Origin: Ornithobacterium rhinotracheale DSM 15997
GTDB taxonomy: Bacteria > Bacteroidota > Bacteroidia > Flavobacteriales > Weeksellaceae
NCBI RefSeq assembly: GCF_000265465.1
Contig: NC_018016.1
Coordinates: forward strand, 2,098,001 to 2,162,000
Length of the DNA stretch: 64,000 nt
Direction of reading: 5' to 3'
This document shows positions 50,996-60,870 of this stretch, piece after piece. The position numbers and the translations under genes were made by a program. Positions within the stretch are counted from its first letter, which is position 1. Each line of letters begins with the position of its first letter. Under the pieces are notes generated by a model, which saw only the letters and a program-made list of their open reading frames with translations, did no database searches and had not been told where the DNA came from.

Positions 50996-52492
50996 ATGAA
51001 AAATTGGTTCTTTTTTATCGTAACGATTGTGGCTGTTTTCTTTTTAGGTCTTTTGATTTCTAACATCACCGACCGAAAAGCAGAAGCAAAGTATGCTTAT
51101 CAGCCGAAAGTAAAGATTGCTGAAGACCGTATTGAACCACGCGACTCAATATGGGGGCTAAACTATCCAAGACAGTATCAATCTTATCAGCAAACAGCTG
51201 ATACCACCTACAGATCTCCTTACTACACTAGTGGGAAAAGAGATGTCTTGAAAGATGAACCATCTTTAGTAGTCCTTTGGGCAGGATACGGATTCTCTAA
51301 AGACTACACTCAGCCAAGAGGTCACTTCTATGCAATCGATGACATTAGAGAAACGCTAAGAACAGGTGCTCCTATGAAACCAGGAGATGGACCTATGCCA
51401 TCTACTTGCTGGACATGTAAAGGTCCAGATGTGCCTAGACTTATGCAAGAAATGGGAGTTGCTCAATTTTATAGCAAGAAATGGGGAGATTTAGGTTCTC
51501 AGGTAGTTAATAGAATTGGATGTGCAGATTGCCACGACCCAAAAACTATGAACTTAACAATTACCCGCCCAGCATTGGTAGAAGCATTTAATGCTATGGG
51601 ACAAGATGTTAAAACACAATCTCATCAAGAAATGAGAAACCTTGTGTGTGCACAATGTCACGTAGAGTACTATTTCGATAAAAATAAAGTAGAAGGAGCT
51701 CAATACTTAACTTTCCCTTGGCATAATGGTAAAACAGTAGAAGGAGCTGAAAGATACTATGATTCAATCAACTTCTACGACTGGGAGCACCCATTATCAA
51801 AAGCTAAAATGTTGAAAGCACAGCACCCAGATTATGAAATCTTTAAACAAGGTGTTCACGCAAAAAGAGGCGTTTCTTGTGCAGACTGCCACATGCCTTA
51901 CAAATCAGAAGGAGGACAGAAATTCACAGATCACCACATAGGATCTCCATTACAAAATCCAGAAAATTCATGTTTTGTATGTCACAGAGAGAGCGAGAAG
52001 AATTTAGTGGCTGATGTATATGAAAGACAAACTAAAATCAAAGAATCTACAAGATATTTAGCTAAAGAATTAGCAAAAGCACACATCGAAGCTAAAAAAG
52101 CTTGGGATTTAGGAGCTACCGAAGCACAGATGAAAGATATCTTACTTGGATTAAGACATGCTCAATGGAGATGGGATTACTCAGTAGCATCTCACGGGGC
52201 AGCATTCCACGCACCAGTTGAGGTAGCAAGAATCGCAAGTAGCGGTATCCAAGAAGTAGCACAAACTAGATTGAAACTTTCTAGATTGTTATCACAATTA
52301 GGATGGAACAAACCAGTAGAGTTCCCTAACTTAGATAGCAAAGCAGAACTTCAAAAATACATAGGTCTTGATATGCCAAAATTGAAAGAAGATAAAGAAA
52401 AATTCTTGAAAGAAATTGTTCCTCAATGGTTGCAACAAGCCAAACAAAGAGAAGCAAAATATGGCGTACAGCAAGTATCTATGGCTAAATAA
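50996..52492 (+). CDS. nrfA: Ammonia-forming cytochrome c nitrite reductase
   Basis: 498 residues with an N-terminal membrane helix or uncleaved signal. Five haem motifs are present: CWTCK, the lysine-ligated catalytic haem typical of NrfA, then CADCH, CAQCH, CADCH and CFVCH. YYFDKNKVEGAQYLTFPW holds the calcium-site and active-site Tyr/Lys region, and TDHHIGSPLQNPENSC contains the active-site His. It reduces nitrite to ammonium with six electrons in the periplasm, using NrfH as anchor and electron donor. Confidence 0.98.
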   Translation: MKNWFFFIVTIVAVFFLGLLISNITDRKAEAKYAYQPKVKIAEDRIEPRDSIWGLNYPRQYQSYQQTADTTYRSPYYTSGKRDVLKDEPSLVVLWAGYGFSKDYTQPRGHFYAIDDIRETLRTGAPMKPGDGPMPSTCWTCKGPDVPRLMQEMGVAQFYSKKWGDLGSQVVNRIGCADCHDPKTMNLTITRPALVEAFNAMGQDVKTQSHQEMRNLVCAQCHVEYYFDKNKVEGAQYLTFPWHNGKTVEGAERYYDSINFYDWEHPLSKAKMLKAQHPDYEIFKQGVHAKRGVSCADCHMPYKSEGGQKFTDHHIGSPLQNPENSCFVCHRESEKNLVADVYERQTKIKESTRYLAKELAKAHIEAKKAWDLGATEAQMKDILLGLRHAQWRWDYSVASHGAAFHAPVEVARIASSGIQEVAQTRLKLSRLLSQLGWNKPVEFPNLDSKAELQKYIGLDMPKLKEDKEKFLKEIVPQWLQQAKQREAKYGVQQVSMAK

Positions 52493-52514
52493 TACAACAT
52501 TTAATTAGAATTTT

Positions 52515-52556
52515 AAAGACTATCCTTTGTGTAAAACATTGGGATAGTCTTTTTTA
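52515..52556 (+). terminator. Terminator or attenuator between nrfA and ccsBA
   Basis: AAAGACTATCC pairs with GGATAGTCTTT around a long loop, followed by TTTTTACT. It would lower transcription of ccsBA relative to nrfHA. Confidence 0.7.
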
Positions 52557-52583
52557 CTGAATAAATATTTGTAAAATTAAAGC

Positions 52584-55500
52584 ATGAAAAAAATCTTTCA
52601 ATTTTTAGTTTCAACCAAGGTTTCCATGGTGTTGCTTTTCATTTTTGCTGTGGCAATGGCTGTGGCAACTTTTGTGGAAAATGACTATGGAACGCAAGTT
52701 GCTCGCGCTCAGGTGTATGAAGCTTGGTGGTTTGAACTTTTAATGCTTTGGCTTTCAATTAATTTTATTTTTCATATAAAGAAATACAACCTCCTGAGTA
52801 AGAAAAAATTGGTGATAGGGCTCTTTCACATAGCTTTTGTAATCATCATTCTAGGGGCGGGAATCACGAGATTTTTTGGTACAGAAGGGAATATGTCTAT
52901 CCGCGAAGGGCAGGCAGTAAATTATTTCCTCTCTGCCGAAAAATATGCTCAAATCAAATTTGAGGATCAATTAGATTTGGCTTTAGTAAACATTATTCCT
53001 TATAGTTTTTCTGGAATCGATAAATCTTTGAAACTAAACGACGAAAAATTTAATTTCAAAGTTGTAAAATACTTTAAAGCTGCAATTCCAGAATTAAAAG
53101 AAGGGAAAGACACTATTATGGAAATGGCTATTTCCAGAGGGCAGGGAAGAGAGGATTTGCATGTCGTAAATCGTGCAGAAATCCCGTTGCCAAATGCTGA
53201 AAAGTTAAGCTTTAACTATAAAAATCCTTCGGCTTTTATTCAAATTTTTAAAGAAAACGGAGCTTGGAAAATCAAGTCTAGAGAAAAGTTGTCTATCGTG
53301 GAAATGATGACGCAAAAAATGTCGGTTTTGCCTGCCGATACAGTTTCAAACTTGGTGTATAATACGCTATACCAGTGGGGAGACGCGACATTTTTAGTAA
53401 AAGATATTGCCGAGAATAAACAACAGTCTTGCTCCGAAGCACCGCAAAGTTTAGAAGAATTTTACCCAAAAATGGTGGAGGTGGAAATCACCGATGCCGA
53501 TGGGAAAAATATAGCAAAATCATATTTTCCGTTTACCAACAAGGCACCTGAATGGAAATCCTTTCAATACAAAGGGAAAACTTATCAATACACATTTGGC
53601 TCAGAAAAGAAATTCTTGCCATTTGCTTTAAAATTAAATAAATTCGAGATAGAACGCTACCCAGGAAGCCAAAGTCCGTCGGGATATGCGAGTGATGTGC
53701 AAGTGATTGACAAGGAAGAGGATAAGGATTTTGAGTTTAAAATCTATATGAACCATGTTTTGGACTATCGTGGCTATCGTTTTTACCAATCATCGTATGA
53801 TGCCGATGAGCAAGGAACACTACTTTCTGTGAACAAAGACCGATTGGGGACGCTGGTGACTTATACAGGCTATGCACTTTTATTTATTTGTATGATTCTC
53901 ACTTTGTTTGCCAAGGCGAGCCGTTTTTCAATTTTAAATAAAAGATTGAGTAAGATTAAAAAATCCATTAATTTAATTTTGTTTTTTGCACTAGGAATGG
54001 GAGCTATGCATGCACAAGATTTTGAGAGCAGCATTACGCCTCAAGAAAAAGCCAATGAGTATGGGCGTCTCGTGGTGCAAGATTTAGATGGGCGAATGAA
54101 ACCGCTTACTACTTTGGCTTACGAGATTTCGCGAAAGTTAAATGGCAAGACTAATATTGCGATAAGCACAGCTGATAAGACTTATAAACTCTCGCCAGAA
54201 CAGTTTTTATTAGCCATTCAAATTGATCCGAAATTATACAGCCAAATTCCGATTTTTAAAGTAGATGATGAAAAATTGGGCGGATTACTCAAAAAAATGA
54301 ACTTGCCCGTTCAGAAATATTATGCGTTTGATGATTTAATCGATGAAAAAGGGACTTATCTTTTGCACGATGAGGTGGAGCGAGTGAATCGCCTCAAAGC
54401 TTCAGACCGAAACGATGCCGAAAAGGAATTACTGAAATTAGATGAGCGATTTAATATTTTTTATGGCGTAGTAATGGGAGATTTTTTGCGATTATTCCCA
54501 AACAAAAATGCTGAAAACAATGAATGGTTTACCGCCAAGCAATCACAAAAAGATTTTACACCAGAAGATGCAACCTTTGTTCAAAATATAGGAAAATACT
54601 ATTTATCAGCACTTGCAAAAGCCAACGCTCAGCCAGAATTTAATGCCGAAAATTACAAAGACGCAGATGAAAGTTTGCTCTACATTTCGGCGTATCAAAA
54701 GGAAATAGGCAAAGAAGTATATCCTAGTGAAACGATGATTGCAGCCGAAACTTTTTATACCAAAGCCAATATCGGAAATTATCTATTTGGATTTTTTATG
54801 GTTTTGGGCATTATTCTTTTGGTCGTAAACATTTTGGGGTTATTCAGTACGCAAAAATCGCTGAATTCAATATTAAAAATAGGCTACATTTTATCGTTCA
54901 TCGGATTTTTAGTCTTCACATTTGATTTAGGTTTAAGATGGTATATAGCCAAGCACCCACCATGGAGCGATGGTTTTGAAATGATGCTTTTCGTGTCATG
55001 GGGCGTTTTGCTTTTCGGTTTGTTGTTTAGCAAAAAATCATCTTTTGCTTTGCCTGTGGGATTATTATTTTCGGGCGTTTTGCTATTTGTGAGTTTCTTA
55101 GATTGGCTCAATCCAGAAATCACAAACCTTAAACCTGTATTACATTCCTATTGGCTAAAGATTCATGTCGCAGTGATTGTGGGGAGCTATGCACCATTGG
55201 CACTTTCTGCGGTATTAGCCTTGCTTTCTTTGGTTTTAATCATATTTAAACCAAAAATGCCAAGCAAGAGATGGTGGGCTGCGATGCAAGAGATGTCGAT
55301 CGTGAACGAAATGTCGCTTACCATAGGGCTGTTTTTGCTCACAATCGGGACATTTTTAGGCGGAATCTGGGCAAATGAAAGCTGGGGACGCTACTGGGCT
55401 TGGGATCCTAAAGAAACTTGGGCTTTGATTTCGATTATGGTATATGCCATTGTTTTGCATTTGAGATTAATCCCAAAATTAGCCAATGCTTTGGTGTATA

Positions 55501-55712
55501 ACTTATGCAGTATGTGGGCGTTTGCGAGTATTATCATGACATCGTATGGCGTGAATTATTACCTCAGCGGGTTACACTCATATGCCAAGGGAGATCCCGT
55601 TCCTGTGCCGGTTTGGGTGTATTGGGCAGTGGTAATATTTGGAATAATCAGCGTGTTAGCCACTATTAAATTTTATAAATTAAATAAAAACGAACAGAAA
55701 AAATTAAGATAG
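52584..55712 (+). CDS. ccsBA: Fused cytochrome c synthetase CcsBA (System II ResB-ResC)
   Basis: A 1042-residue fusion. The N-terminal CcsB/ResB part (about 1-455) has membrane helices near residues 15-35, 48-65 and 78-95, a large periplasmic domain and a helix near 430. The C-terminal CcsA part (about 730-1040) has eight or so helices and the tryptophan-rich haem-handling motif WANESWGRYWAWDPKETW (about 920-940). Candidate haem-ligand histidines include those in AKHPPWSDGF and KIHVAVIVG. It attaches haem to apocytochromes such as NrfH and NrfA. Such fusions are common in Bacteroidota and Epsilonproteobacteria. Confidence 0.93.
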   Translation: MKKIFQFLVSTKVSMVLLFIFAVAMAVATFVENDYGTQVARAQVYEAWWFELLMLWLSINFIFHIKKYNLLSKKKLVIGLFHIAFVIIILGAGITRFFGTEGNMSIREGQAVNYFLSAEKYAQIKFEDQLDLALVNIIPYSFSGIDKSLKLNDEKFNFKVVKYFKAAIPELKEGKDTIMEMAISRGQGREDLHVVNRAEIPLPNAEKLSFNYKNPSAFIQIFKENGAWKIKSREKLSIVEMMTQKMSVLPADTVSNLVYNTLYQWGDATFLVKDIAENKQQSCSEAPQSLEEFYPKMVEVEITDADGKNIAKSYFPFTNKAPEWKSFQYKGKTYQYTFGSEKKFLPFALKLNKFEIERYPGSQSPSGYASDVQVIDKEEDKDFEFKIYMNHVLDYRGYRFYQSSYDADEQGTLLSVNKDRLGTLVTYTGYALLFICMILTLFAKASRFSILNKRLSKIKKSINLILFFALGMGAMHAQDFESSITPQEKANEYGRLVVQDLDGRMKPLTTLAYEISRKLNGKTNIAISTADKTYKLSPEQFLLAIQIDPKLYSQIPIFKVDDEKLGGLLKKMNLPVQKYYAFDDLIDEKGTYLLHDEVERVNRLKASDRNDAEKELLKLDERFNIFYGVVMGDFLRLFPNKNAENNEWFTAKQSQKDFTPEDATFVQNIGKYYLSALAKANAQPEFNAENYKDADESLLYISAYQKEIGKEVYPSETMIAAETFYTKANIGNYLFGFFMVLGIILLVVNILGLFSTQKSLNSILKIGYILSFIGFLVFTFDLGLRWYIAKHPPWSDGFEMMLFVSWGVLLFGLLFSKKSSFALPVGLLFSGVLLFVSFLDWLNPEITNLKPVLHSYWLKIHVAVIVGSYAPLALSAVLALLSLVLIIFKPKMPSKRWWAAMQEMSIVNEMSLTIGLFLLTIGTFLGGIWANESWGRYWAWDPKETWALISIMVYAIVLHLRLIPKLANALVYNLCSMWAFASIIMTSYGVNYYLSGLHSYAKGDPVPVPVWVYWAVVIFGIISVLATIKFYKLNKNEQKKLR

Positions 55713-55737
55713 AATAATTAAAATTAAATTTTTTAGT

Positions 55738-56979
55738 ATGAAAAAGTCAATTTTATCGTTAGCTGCAATGATGGCAGCTGGAGTATCATTTGCTCAGTTG
55801 AGCATCGATGCAAACTTGAAAACTCGTTTTGAGTATCGTCATGGTCAAGCTGATTTGTATGTAAAAGATACAGATCCTGCTACTTTTGTATCTCAGCGTA
55901 CAAGATTAGGCGTTAACTACAAAAAGGATTTCTTGGAATTGCAAACTAGCTTACAAAATGTGAGCGTATGGGGAGATGCTGGGCAACCAGGTGCTTCTGA
56001 AGGTGTAGGAATCTACGAAGCTTGGGCTAAATTAGGCATGGGAGAAAACTTTAGCTTAAAATTAGGTCGCCAGCCACTTTCTTATGATGATGAGAGAATC
56101 CTAGGAGCTCTAGATTGGGCACAAACTGGTAGAACTCATGATGCAGCTTTGTTAAGCTATAACAACAATGGGCTTTCTGCAGATGCTGGTTTTGCTTACA
56201 ACCAAACAGGAGAAAACAAATTGGGTAATTATTACGATCTACACAATGCGTTTTCTTACAAAACTATGCAGTACCTACACTTGAACAGAAAATGGGCAGG
56301 GACTACTGCTAGTGTATTGATGATGAATAACTCATTCCAAGCCCCTCAACAAGATAGAGTTTATGCTCGCCAAACATTGGGAGGATTCATCAACTCAAAC
56401 ATCACTCCAGCGTTTAACTTAACAGGTAGCGTATACTACCAAACAGGTAAAGCAGCTTATGATGTGAATTTATCTGCATACCAAGCAAGATTAGAGTTAA
56501 ATTATATTCAGCCATCTTACCAATTTGGTCTGGGAGCTGAGTTGTTGAGTGGTACTAAATATGATGAGACAGAGAAAAGCCACACATTCGTTCCATTATA
56601 TGGTACAAACCATGGATTCAACGGATTTATGGATTACTTCTATGTAGGAAACTACGCTTCGCCAAGCAGCAAAGGTTTAAACGATTTCTACGGAAAAGTA
56701 GCGTTTAATGTAGGCGGAGATGCTAAACTTTTAGTTCAGCCACATGTATTTCTTGCAAATGCTCAAATCGCTCCAGATACAGACAAATACTTAGGTACAG
56801 AAGTAGATTTAGTGTATTCAAACTCAATTTCAAAAGACATTAAATTGAATGTAGGTTACTCACACATGTTTGCTGCTGAAAGCATGGAACTTGTAAAAGG
56901 AGGAAAACATGGAGAAATCAACAACTGGGCTTGGGTACAGCTTTACATTACTCCAAACTTATTTAAAAGTAATAAATAA
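55738..56979 (+). CDS. Outer-membrane beta-barrel protein of the alginate-export/porin type, nrf-linked
   Basis: 413 residues with a signal peptide ending in AAGVSFAQ (about residue 19). It continues with alternating amphipathic strands typical of a 16- to 18-stranded barrel: LKTRFEYRHG, FVSQRTRLGVNYKKDFLELQTSLQN, FSLKLGRQPLSYDDERILG. The pattern of RTRLGV and LGRQxLxYDDxR is that of the alginate-export family. It starts 25 bases after ccsBA and ends the cluster, so it may admit nitrite or a related solute. Substrate is inferred from context only. Confidence 0.8.
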   Translation: MKKSILSLAAMMAAGVSFAQLSIDANLKTRFEYRHGQADLYVKDTDPATFVSQRTRLGVNYKKDFLELQTSLQNVSVWGDAGQPGASEGVGIYEAWAKLGMGENFSLKLGRQPLSYDDERILGALDWAQTGRTHDAALLSYNNNGLSADAGFAYNQTGENKLGNYYDLHNAFSYKTMQYLHLNRKWAGTTASVLMMNNSFQAPQQDRVYARQTLGGFINSNITPAFNLTGSVYYQTGKAAYDVNLSAYQARLELNYIQPSYQFGLGAELLSGTKYDETEKSHTFVPLYGTNHGFNGFMDYFYVGNYASPSSKGLNDFYGKVAFNVGGDAKLLVQPHVFLANAQIAPDTDKYLGTEVDLVYSNSISKDIKLNVGYSHMFAAESMELVKGGKHGEINNWAWVQLYITPNLFKSNK

Positions 56980-57000
56980 TATTATTTTTGATTAAATTTA

Positions 57001-57034
57001 AAAGCCATTGTTCGCGATGAACAATGGCTTTTTT
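57001..57034. terminator. Bidirectional terminator between the barrel gene and glgB
   Basis: AAAGCCATTGTTC pairs with GAACAATGGCTTT around five bases, with T run on the plus strand; the genes converge here. Confidence 0.82.
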
Positions 57035-57156
57035 TATGAATTTAAATTAATAAGTTATCTTATTTAGATTAAAACCTAGTTTGCTTAAATATAGAAGCCT
57101 TTAGCTTATAAAAATAAGACACAGAATTTTAAATCTTGAAAAAAATAACACAAGCC

Positions 57157-59118
57157 TTATTTCAATACAATTGCGGTGCGACTTGGTAAGTAAATTCTGA
57201 GCGTATTGTCAGGCGTTGGATATTTAATACTAGTATCCAATCGGTTGAACCCGCCAAATCTTTCATCATCGGTGCACAATTCTACTTCCAAATCTTTTTC
57301 AAACGGAACATGAATTGTAAAGTCACTATAGCTTTCTTGTCCAAAATTGAACAAGAACATGCGTCCACCTTTTGTGAAACCTAAAATACCTTTTTGGTTA
57401 TCTTCATAAATTTTAAACTCATCTTTGGCATTTAGTATAGAAGATTCTTTTAAGAAATGAACCATCTCGCCATCAAAATTGTTTAAGAATTTATATTTTA
57501 AGTGATCTTGTTCTGGCAACGACCATTGGCGTTTGGCATAAGCATAAGACCAGTTATTTCCCTCTCGAGGGAAATCAATCCATTCTGGGTGCCCAAATTC
57601 GTTCCCCATAAAGTTCATATAGCCCTCGCCACCTAGAGCTGCCGTTACAAGACGAATCATTTTGTGTAAGGCAATTCCGCGATCAACAATAATGCTTTTG
57701 GTAAATACACTCATGTTTTCGTACATGTCTTTGTCCATGAGCCAGAAAGCGATTGTTTTATCGCCTACCAGTGCTTGGTCGTGGCTTTCGGCATAAGCAA
57801 TGCTCTTTTCGGTGCGGCGTCTATCAATCAATCGCCAGTACAGTCCGCCCATATCCCATTCTTCGTCTGATTTGGTTTCAAGCGTATCGAACCAGAAATC
57901 TGGAATGCCCATAGCCAAGCGATAATCAAAGCCCAATCCACCTTCGCACACTGGGCGGCATGCGCCAGGCATTCCGCTCATGTCTTCGCAAATGCTGATC
58001 AATCCTGGCTTTAAGTCATGGATTAATTCATTGGCAAGTTGAAGGTAAATGATGGCGTCGTTATTAGTGTCTTGGAAATATTTGCTGTAATGATCAAAAT
58101 TCACATGCCCAAAGTGATGGTAGAGCATGCTTGTTACCCCATCGAATCTAAATCCATCGAAATGGAATTTTTGAATCCAATATTTAAGGTTGGAAGCCAA
58201 AAATCTTTTCACTTCAATTTTAGCATAATCAAATAAGCGAGAATCCCAATCTGGGTGCCATCCGTTGAAGTAGAGCTCCGTTCCATCTAGTTCGGCTAAG
58301 CCTTCGTCACGGTTTTTTACGGCGTGGCTATGCACTACATCTAGAATCACGGCAAGTCCGTTTTGGTGAGCCGTATCGATTAATTCTTTTAAATCATCTG
58401 GCGAGCCGTAGCGCGAAGATGGTGCATAAAAGTTGGCTACTTGATAACCGAACGAGCCATAATAAGGATGCTCCTGCACCGCCATAAGCTGAATTACATT
58501 GTATCCTAATTTTTTGATTTTAGGAATCATAAATTCAGTAAACTCCTTGTAGCTACCCACTTTTTCTTCCTCGGTAGCCATACCGATGTGCGCCTCATAA
58601 ATCAACGGATTTTTAATGCTTGAAATATCAAATTTAGCATCGTTCCATTGATAAGTATCTTTGCCAGAAAATACGCCGTCAAAGGTTTTGTCTTCGTTTT
58701 GGGTAGTTTGCGTAATATAGGCAGGGATCCTGTCGAGTGCGCCGTTATCGGCGATTACATGCATTTTAACCTTAGAGCCTGGAAGTAGCTTATCAGCGTA
58801 TTCGCTATCGGGTAAGAAAACTTCCCAAGTTCCAAAATTTCCTCTCTTCAGTGGGGTCACAGAACGATCCCATCCATTAAAATCTCCAATCAAAAAAACT
58901 TGATGGGCATTTGGAAGCCAATCTCTAAACCACCATCCTTTTTGCTTTTTGTCATAATTAAAACCAAAAAACTCGTGTGCGGTGGCAAATCGGTCGAGCG
59001 AGCCAAAGTTTCTCTCTATATATTCCTTCGTGTTTTCATACCACTCTATGCGGTTGATGATTTGTGGTTCAAAATCTCTTAAACTAGGATCTTGCTCAAT
59101 GAGTTTTAGTTGGTGCAT
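57157..59118 (-). CDS. glgB: 1,4-alpha-glucan branching enzyme, eukaryote-like GH13 type
   Basis: 653 residues. An N-terminal CBM48 domain (GWWFRDWLPNAHQVFLIGDFNGWDR) precedes the GH13 barrel with LIYEAHIGMA, VILDVVHSHAVKN, the nucleophile region FDGFRFDGVTSMLYHHFG, CEDMSG and YAESHDQALVGDKT. The DGVTSMLYHHFG wording and overall length are those of the plant/animal-like branching enzymes (GH13_8). It adds alpha-1,6 branches to glycogen. No other glycogen gene is near, so it is a single-gene unit here. Confidence 0.94.
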   Translation of the reverse strand: MHQLKLIEQDPSLRDFEPQIINRIEWYENTKEYIERNFGSLDRFATAHEFFGFNYDKKQKGWWFRDWLPNAHQVFLIGDFNGWDRSVTPLKRGNFGTWEVFLPDSEYADKLLPGSKVKMHVIADNGALDRIPAYITQTTQNEDKTFDGVFSGKDTYQWNDAKFDISSIKNPLIYEAHIGMATEEEKVGSYKEFTEFMIPKIKKLGYNVIQLMAVQEHPYYGSFGYQVANFYAPSSRYGSPDDLKELIDTAHQNGLAVILDVVHSHAVKNRDEGLAELDGTELYFNGWHPDWDSRLFDYAKIEVKRFLASNLKYWIQKFHFDGFRFDGVTSMLYHHFGHVNFDHYSKYFQDTNNDAIIYLQLANELIHDLKPGLISICEDMSGMPGACRPVCEGGLGFDYRLAMGIPDFWFDTLETKSDEEWDMGGLYWRLIDRRRTEKSIAYAESHDQALVGDKTIAFWLMDKDMYENMSVFTKSIIVDRGIALHKMIRLVTAALGGEGYMNFMGNEFGHPEWIDFPREGNNWSYAYAKRQWSLPEQDHLKYKFLNNFDGEMVHFLKESSILNAKDEFKIYEDNQKGILGFTKGGRMFLFNFGQESYSDFTIHVPFEKDLEVELCTDDERFGGFNRLDTSIKYPTPDNTLRIYLPSRTAIVLK

Positions 59119-59134
59119 CTCGGTTATGTTTTTA

Positions 59135-59142
59135 CAAAAATA
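59135..59142 (-). promoter_or_regulatory. -7 element of glgB
   Basis: TATTTTTG on the minus strand, 16 bases before the glgB start codon. Confidence 0.45.
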
Positions 59143-59394
59143 AATGATTTAAGCATTTCAGCAATACAAAAACCTGAAAAATTTGAAGTAATATTTGTCA
59201 CATTTGGCAAAAAAATAACAATTTATTCCGAAAAGTTTTTTATATTAGTAGCTACGAATAGTTTGTATCATAGTGTTTTAAGTTGTGGAAAATGCTCAAA
59301 ATACGGATTTTTCTCTTAGTTTTTTATATTGAAAAATTGCCGTATTTTTAGATAAGATATTTTTAAAAAAATGGAATTTGCTATATTTTTTCTA

Positions 59395-60219
59395 TCAGGA
59401 ATGATAGGTTTCCCAGATTTTGACGCATTCCACAGCAGCTTTTACATCATGTACGCGCAAGATTTTGGCGTTGTTTTCAAGTGCCAGCATATTGAGTGCT
59501 GTGGTTCCGTTTTGGCTCTCTTGTACGGGGGTGTCGAGCAGTTTGTAAATCATAGATTTTCTTGAAATTCCCGTGAGAATGGGATATTTGCCAAACAATA
59601 AATCCTTTTGCTGGCGGAGTAATTCATAATTTTGGTGCAATGTTTTGGAAAATCCATAGCCAGGGTCTAGAATAATGTCGTTGATGCCTAATTTTTTAAG
59701 CTCAAATATTTTTTGGCTAAAGTATAATTGCACTTCTTCAAAAATATTGTCGTACTCGGTATTTTGAGTCATTGTTTGAGGTGTGCCCCGCATGTGCATT
59801 AATATATAAGGTACTTTGAGCTGAGCCACGGTTTCAAACATTTTGTCATCTATCGCACCGCCCGAAATGTCGTTCACAATGCTCGCGCCCGCTTGGATGC
59901 TTGCCTTGGCAACTTTAGCCCAAAAAGTGTCTACAGAAATAATGATATCGGGGAAATTTTCAACCAATTTTTCAATCACGGGCAATATGCGTTGTAGCTC
60001 GGTCTCGGCATCTAGGAAGGTAGAGTCGGGGCGAGTGGATTGTCCGCCAATGTCGATAATGCTTGCGCCTTGTTCCAGCATTTCTTCGGTGTGTCGCAGT
60101 GCCACATCTAGCTGATTGAATCTTCCGCCATCGGAAAAAGAATCGGGGGTAATGTTTAAGATTCCCATCACGCGTGGCGAATCCAGCGAGAGCAATTTTC
60201 CGTTACAATTAATCGTCAT
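59395..60219 (-). CDS. folP: Dihydropteroate synthase
   Basis: 274 residues of a TIM barrel. It has MGILNITPDSFSDGGRF near the start, GASIIDIGGQSTRPDS, SVDTFWAKVAKASIQAGASIVNDISGG, LMHMRGTPQTM, DPGYGFSKT and GISRKSMI. It joins p-aminobenzoate to dihydropterin pyrophosphate and is the target of sulfonamides. It is divergent from the DUF1599 gene, a common flavobacterial arrangement. Confidence 0.96.
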   Translation of the reverse strand: MTINCNGKLLSLDSPRVMGILNITPDSFSDGGRFNQLDVALRHTEEMLEQGASIIDIGGQSTRPDSTFLDAETELQRILPVIEKLVENFPDIIISVDTFWAKVAKASIQAGASIVNDISGGAIDDKMFETVAQLKVPYILMHMRGTPQTMTQNTEYDNIFEEVQLYFSQKIFELKKLGINDIILDPGYGFSKTLHQNYELLRQQKDLLFGKYPILTGISRKSMIYKLLDTPVQESQNGTTALNMLALENNAKILRVHDVKAAVECVKIWETYHS

Positions 60220-60222
60220 TGT

Positions 60223-60255
60223 TTTGAAATATTTGGTTTAAAAAACTTATTTTTG
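60223..60255 (+). promoter_or_regulatory. Promoter of the DUF1599 operon
   Basis: TTTG (60223-60226), 21 bases, then TATTTTTG (60248-60255). The leader would be about 65 bases. Confidence 0.6.
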
Positions 60256-60327
60256 TAGGCTAAGATAGTAATTTAAAGCCATTGGTTATGGCTAATGTGC
60301 AAAAAAAATTAAATCAAACTTTTAAGT

Positions 60328-60870
60328 ATGGAAAAAACTTTACAGCAATATGACCAAGCGTTTGCGATGTGCCGAAATTTATTTGAAAAGAAATTAGAGG
60401 ATTATGGTGCGTCATGGCGAATTTTGCGTATGGCATCGGTCACAGACCAGATTTTTATCAAAGCCAATCGCATTAGAAATATCCAAGAAACCACTGAGCG
60501 TAAGGTAAATGAAAGCGAAGAAAGCGAATTTATTGCTATTGTAAATTATTCCATCATTGCATTGATTCAACTGAGCAAAGGTGCTGTGGTGCAGCCCGAT
60601 ATGTCGGCAGAGGAAGCCATGGTTTTGTATGACCAATACGCTCGCGAAGCCCGAGATTTAATGGAACGCAAAAATCATGATTATGGCGAAGTGTGGCGCG
60701 ATATGCGCATTTCATCTATCACCGATTTGATTTTGCAAAAAATCCTGCGCGTGAAACAAATCGAAGACAATCAAGGGAAAACCGTGGTGTCCGAAGGTTT
60801 GGACGCCAATTATCTCGATATGCTGAATTACGCTATTTTTTCACTCATTAAATTAAACGAAAAAGCATGA
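60328..60870 (+). CDS. DUF1599 family protein with internal duplication
   Basis: 180 residues made of two related copies. KKLEDYGASWRILRMASVTDQI with IKANRIRNIQE (about 21-54) corresponds to RKNHDYGEVWRDMRISSITDLI with LQKILRVKQIED (about 112-145), and each is followed by a hydrophobic helix (NYSIIALIQLSKG and NYAIFSLIKLNEK). DUF1599 is also called nucleotide modification associated domain 1, but its role in this phylum is not known. The stop overlaps the next gene's start by four bases. Confidence 0.88.
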   Translation: MEKTLQQYDQAFAMCRNLFEKKLEDYGASWRILRMASVTDQIFIKANRIRNIQETTERKVNESEESEFIAIVNYSIIALIQLSKGAVVQPDMSAEEAMVLYDQYAREARDLMERKNHDYGEVWRDMRISSITDLILQKILRVKQIEDNQGKTVVSEGLDANYLDMLNYAIFSLIKLNEKA

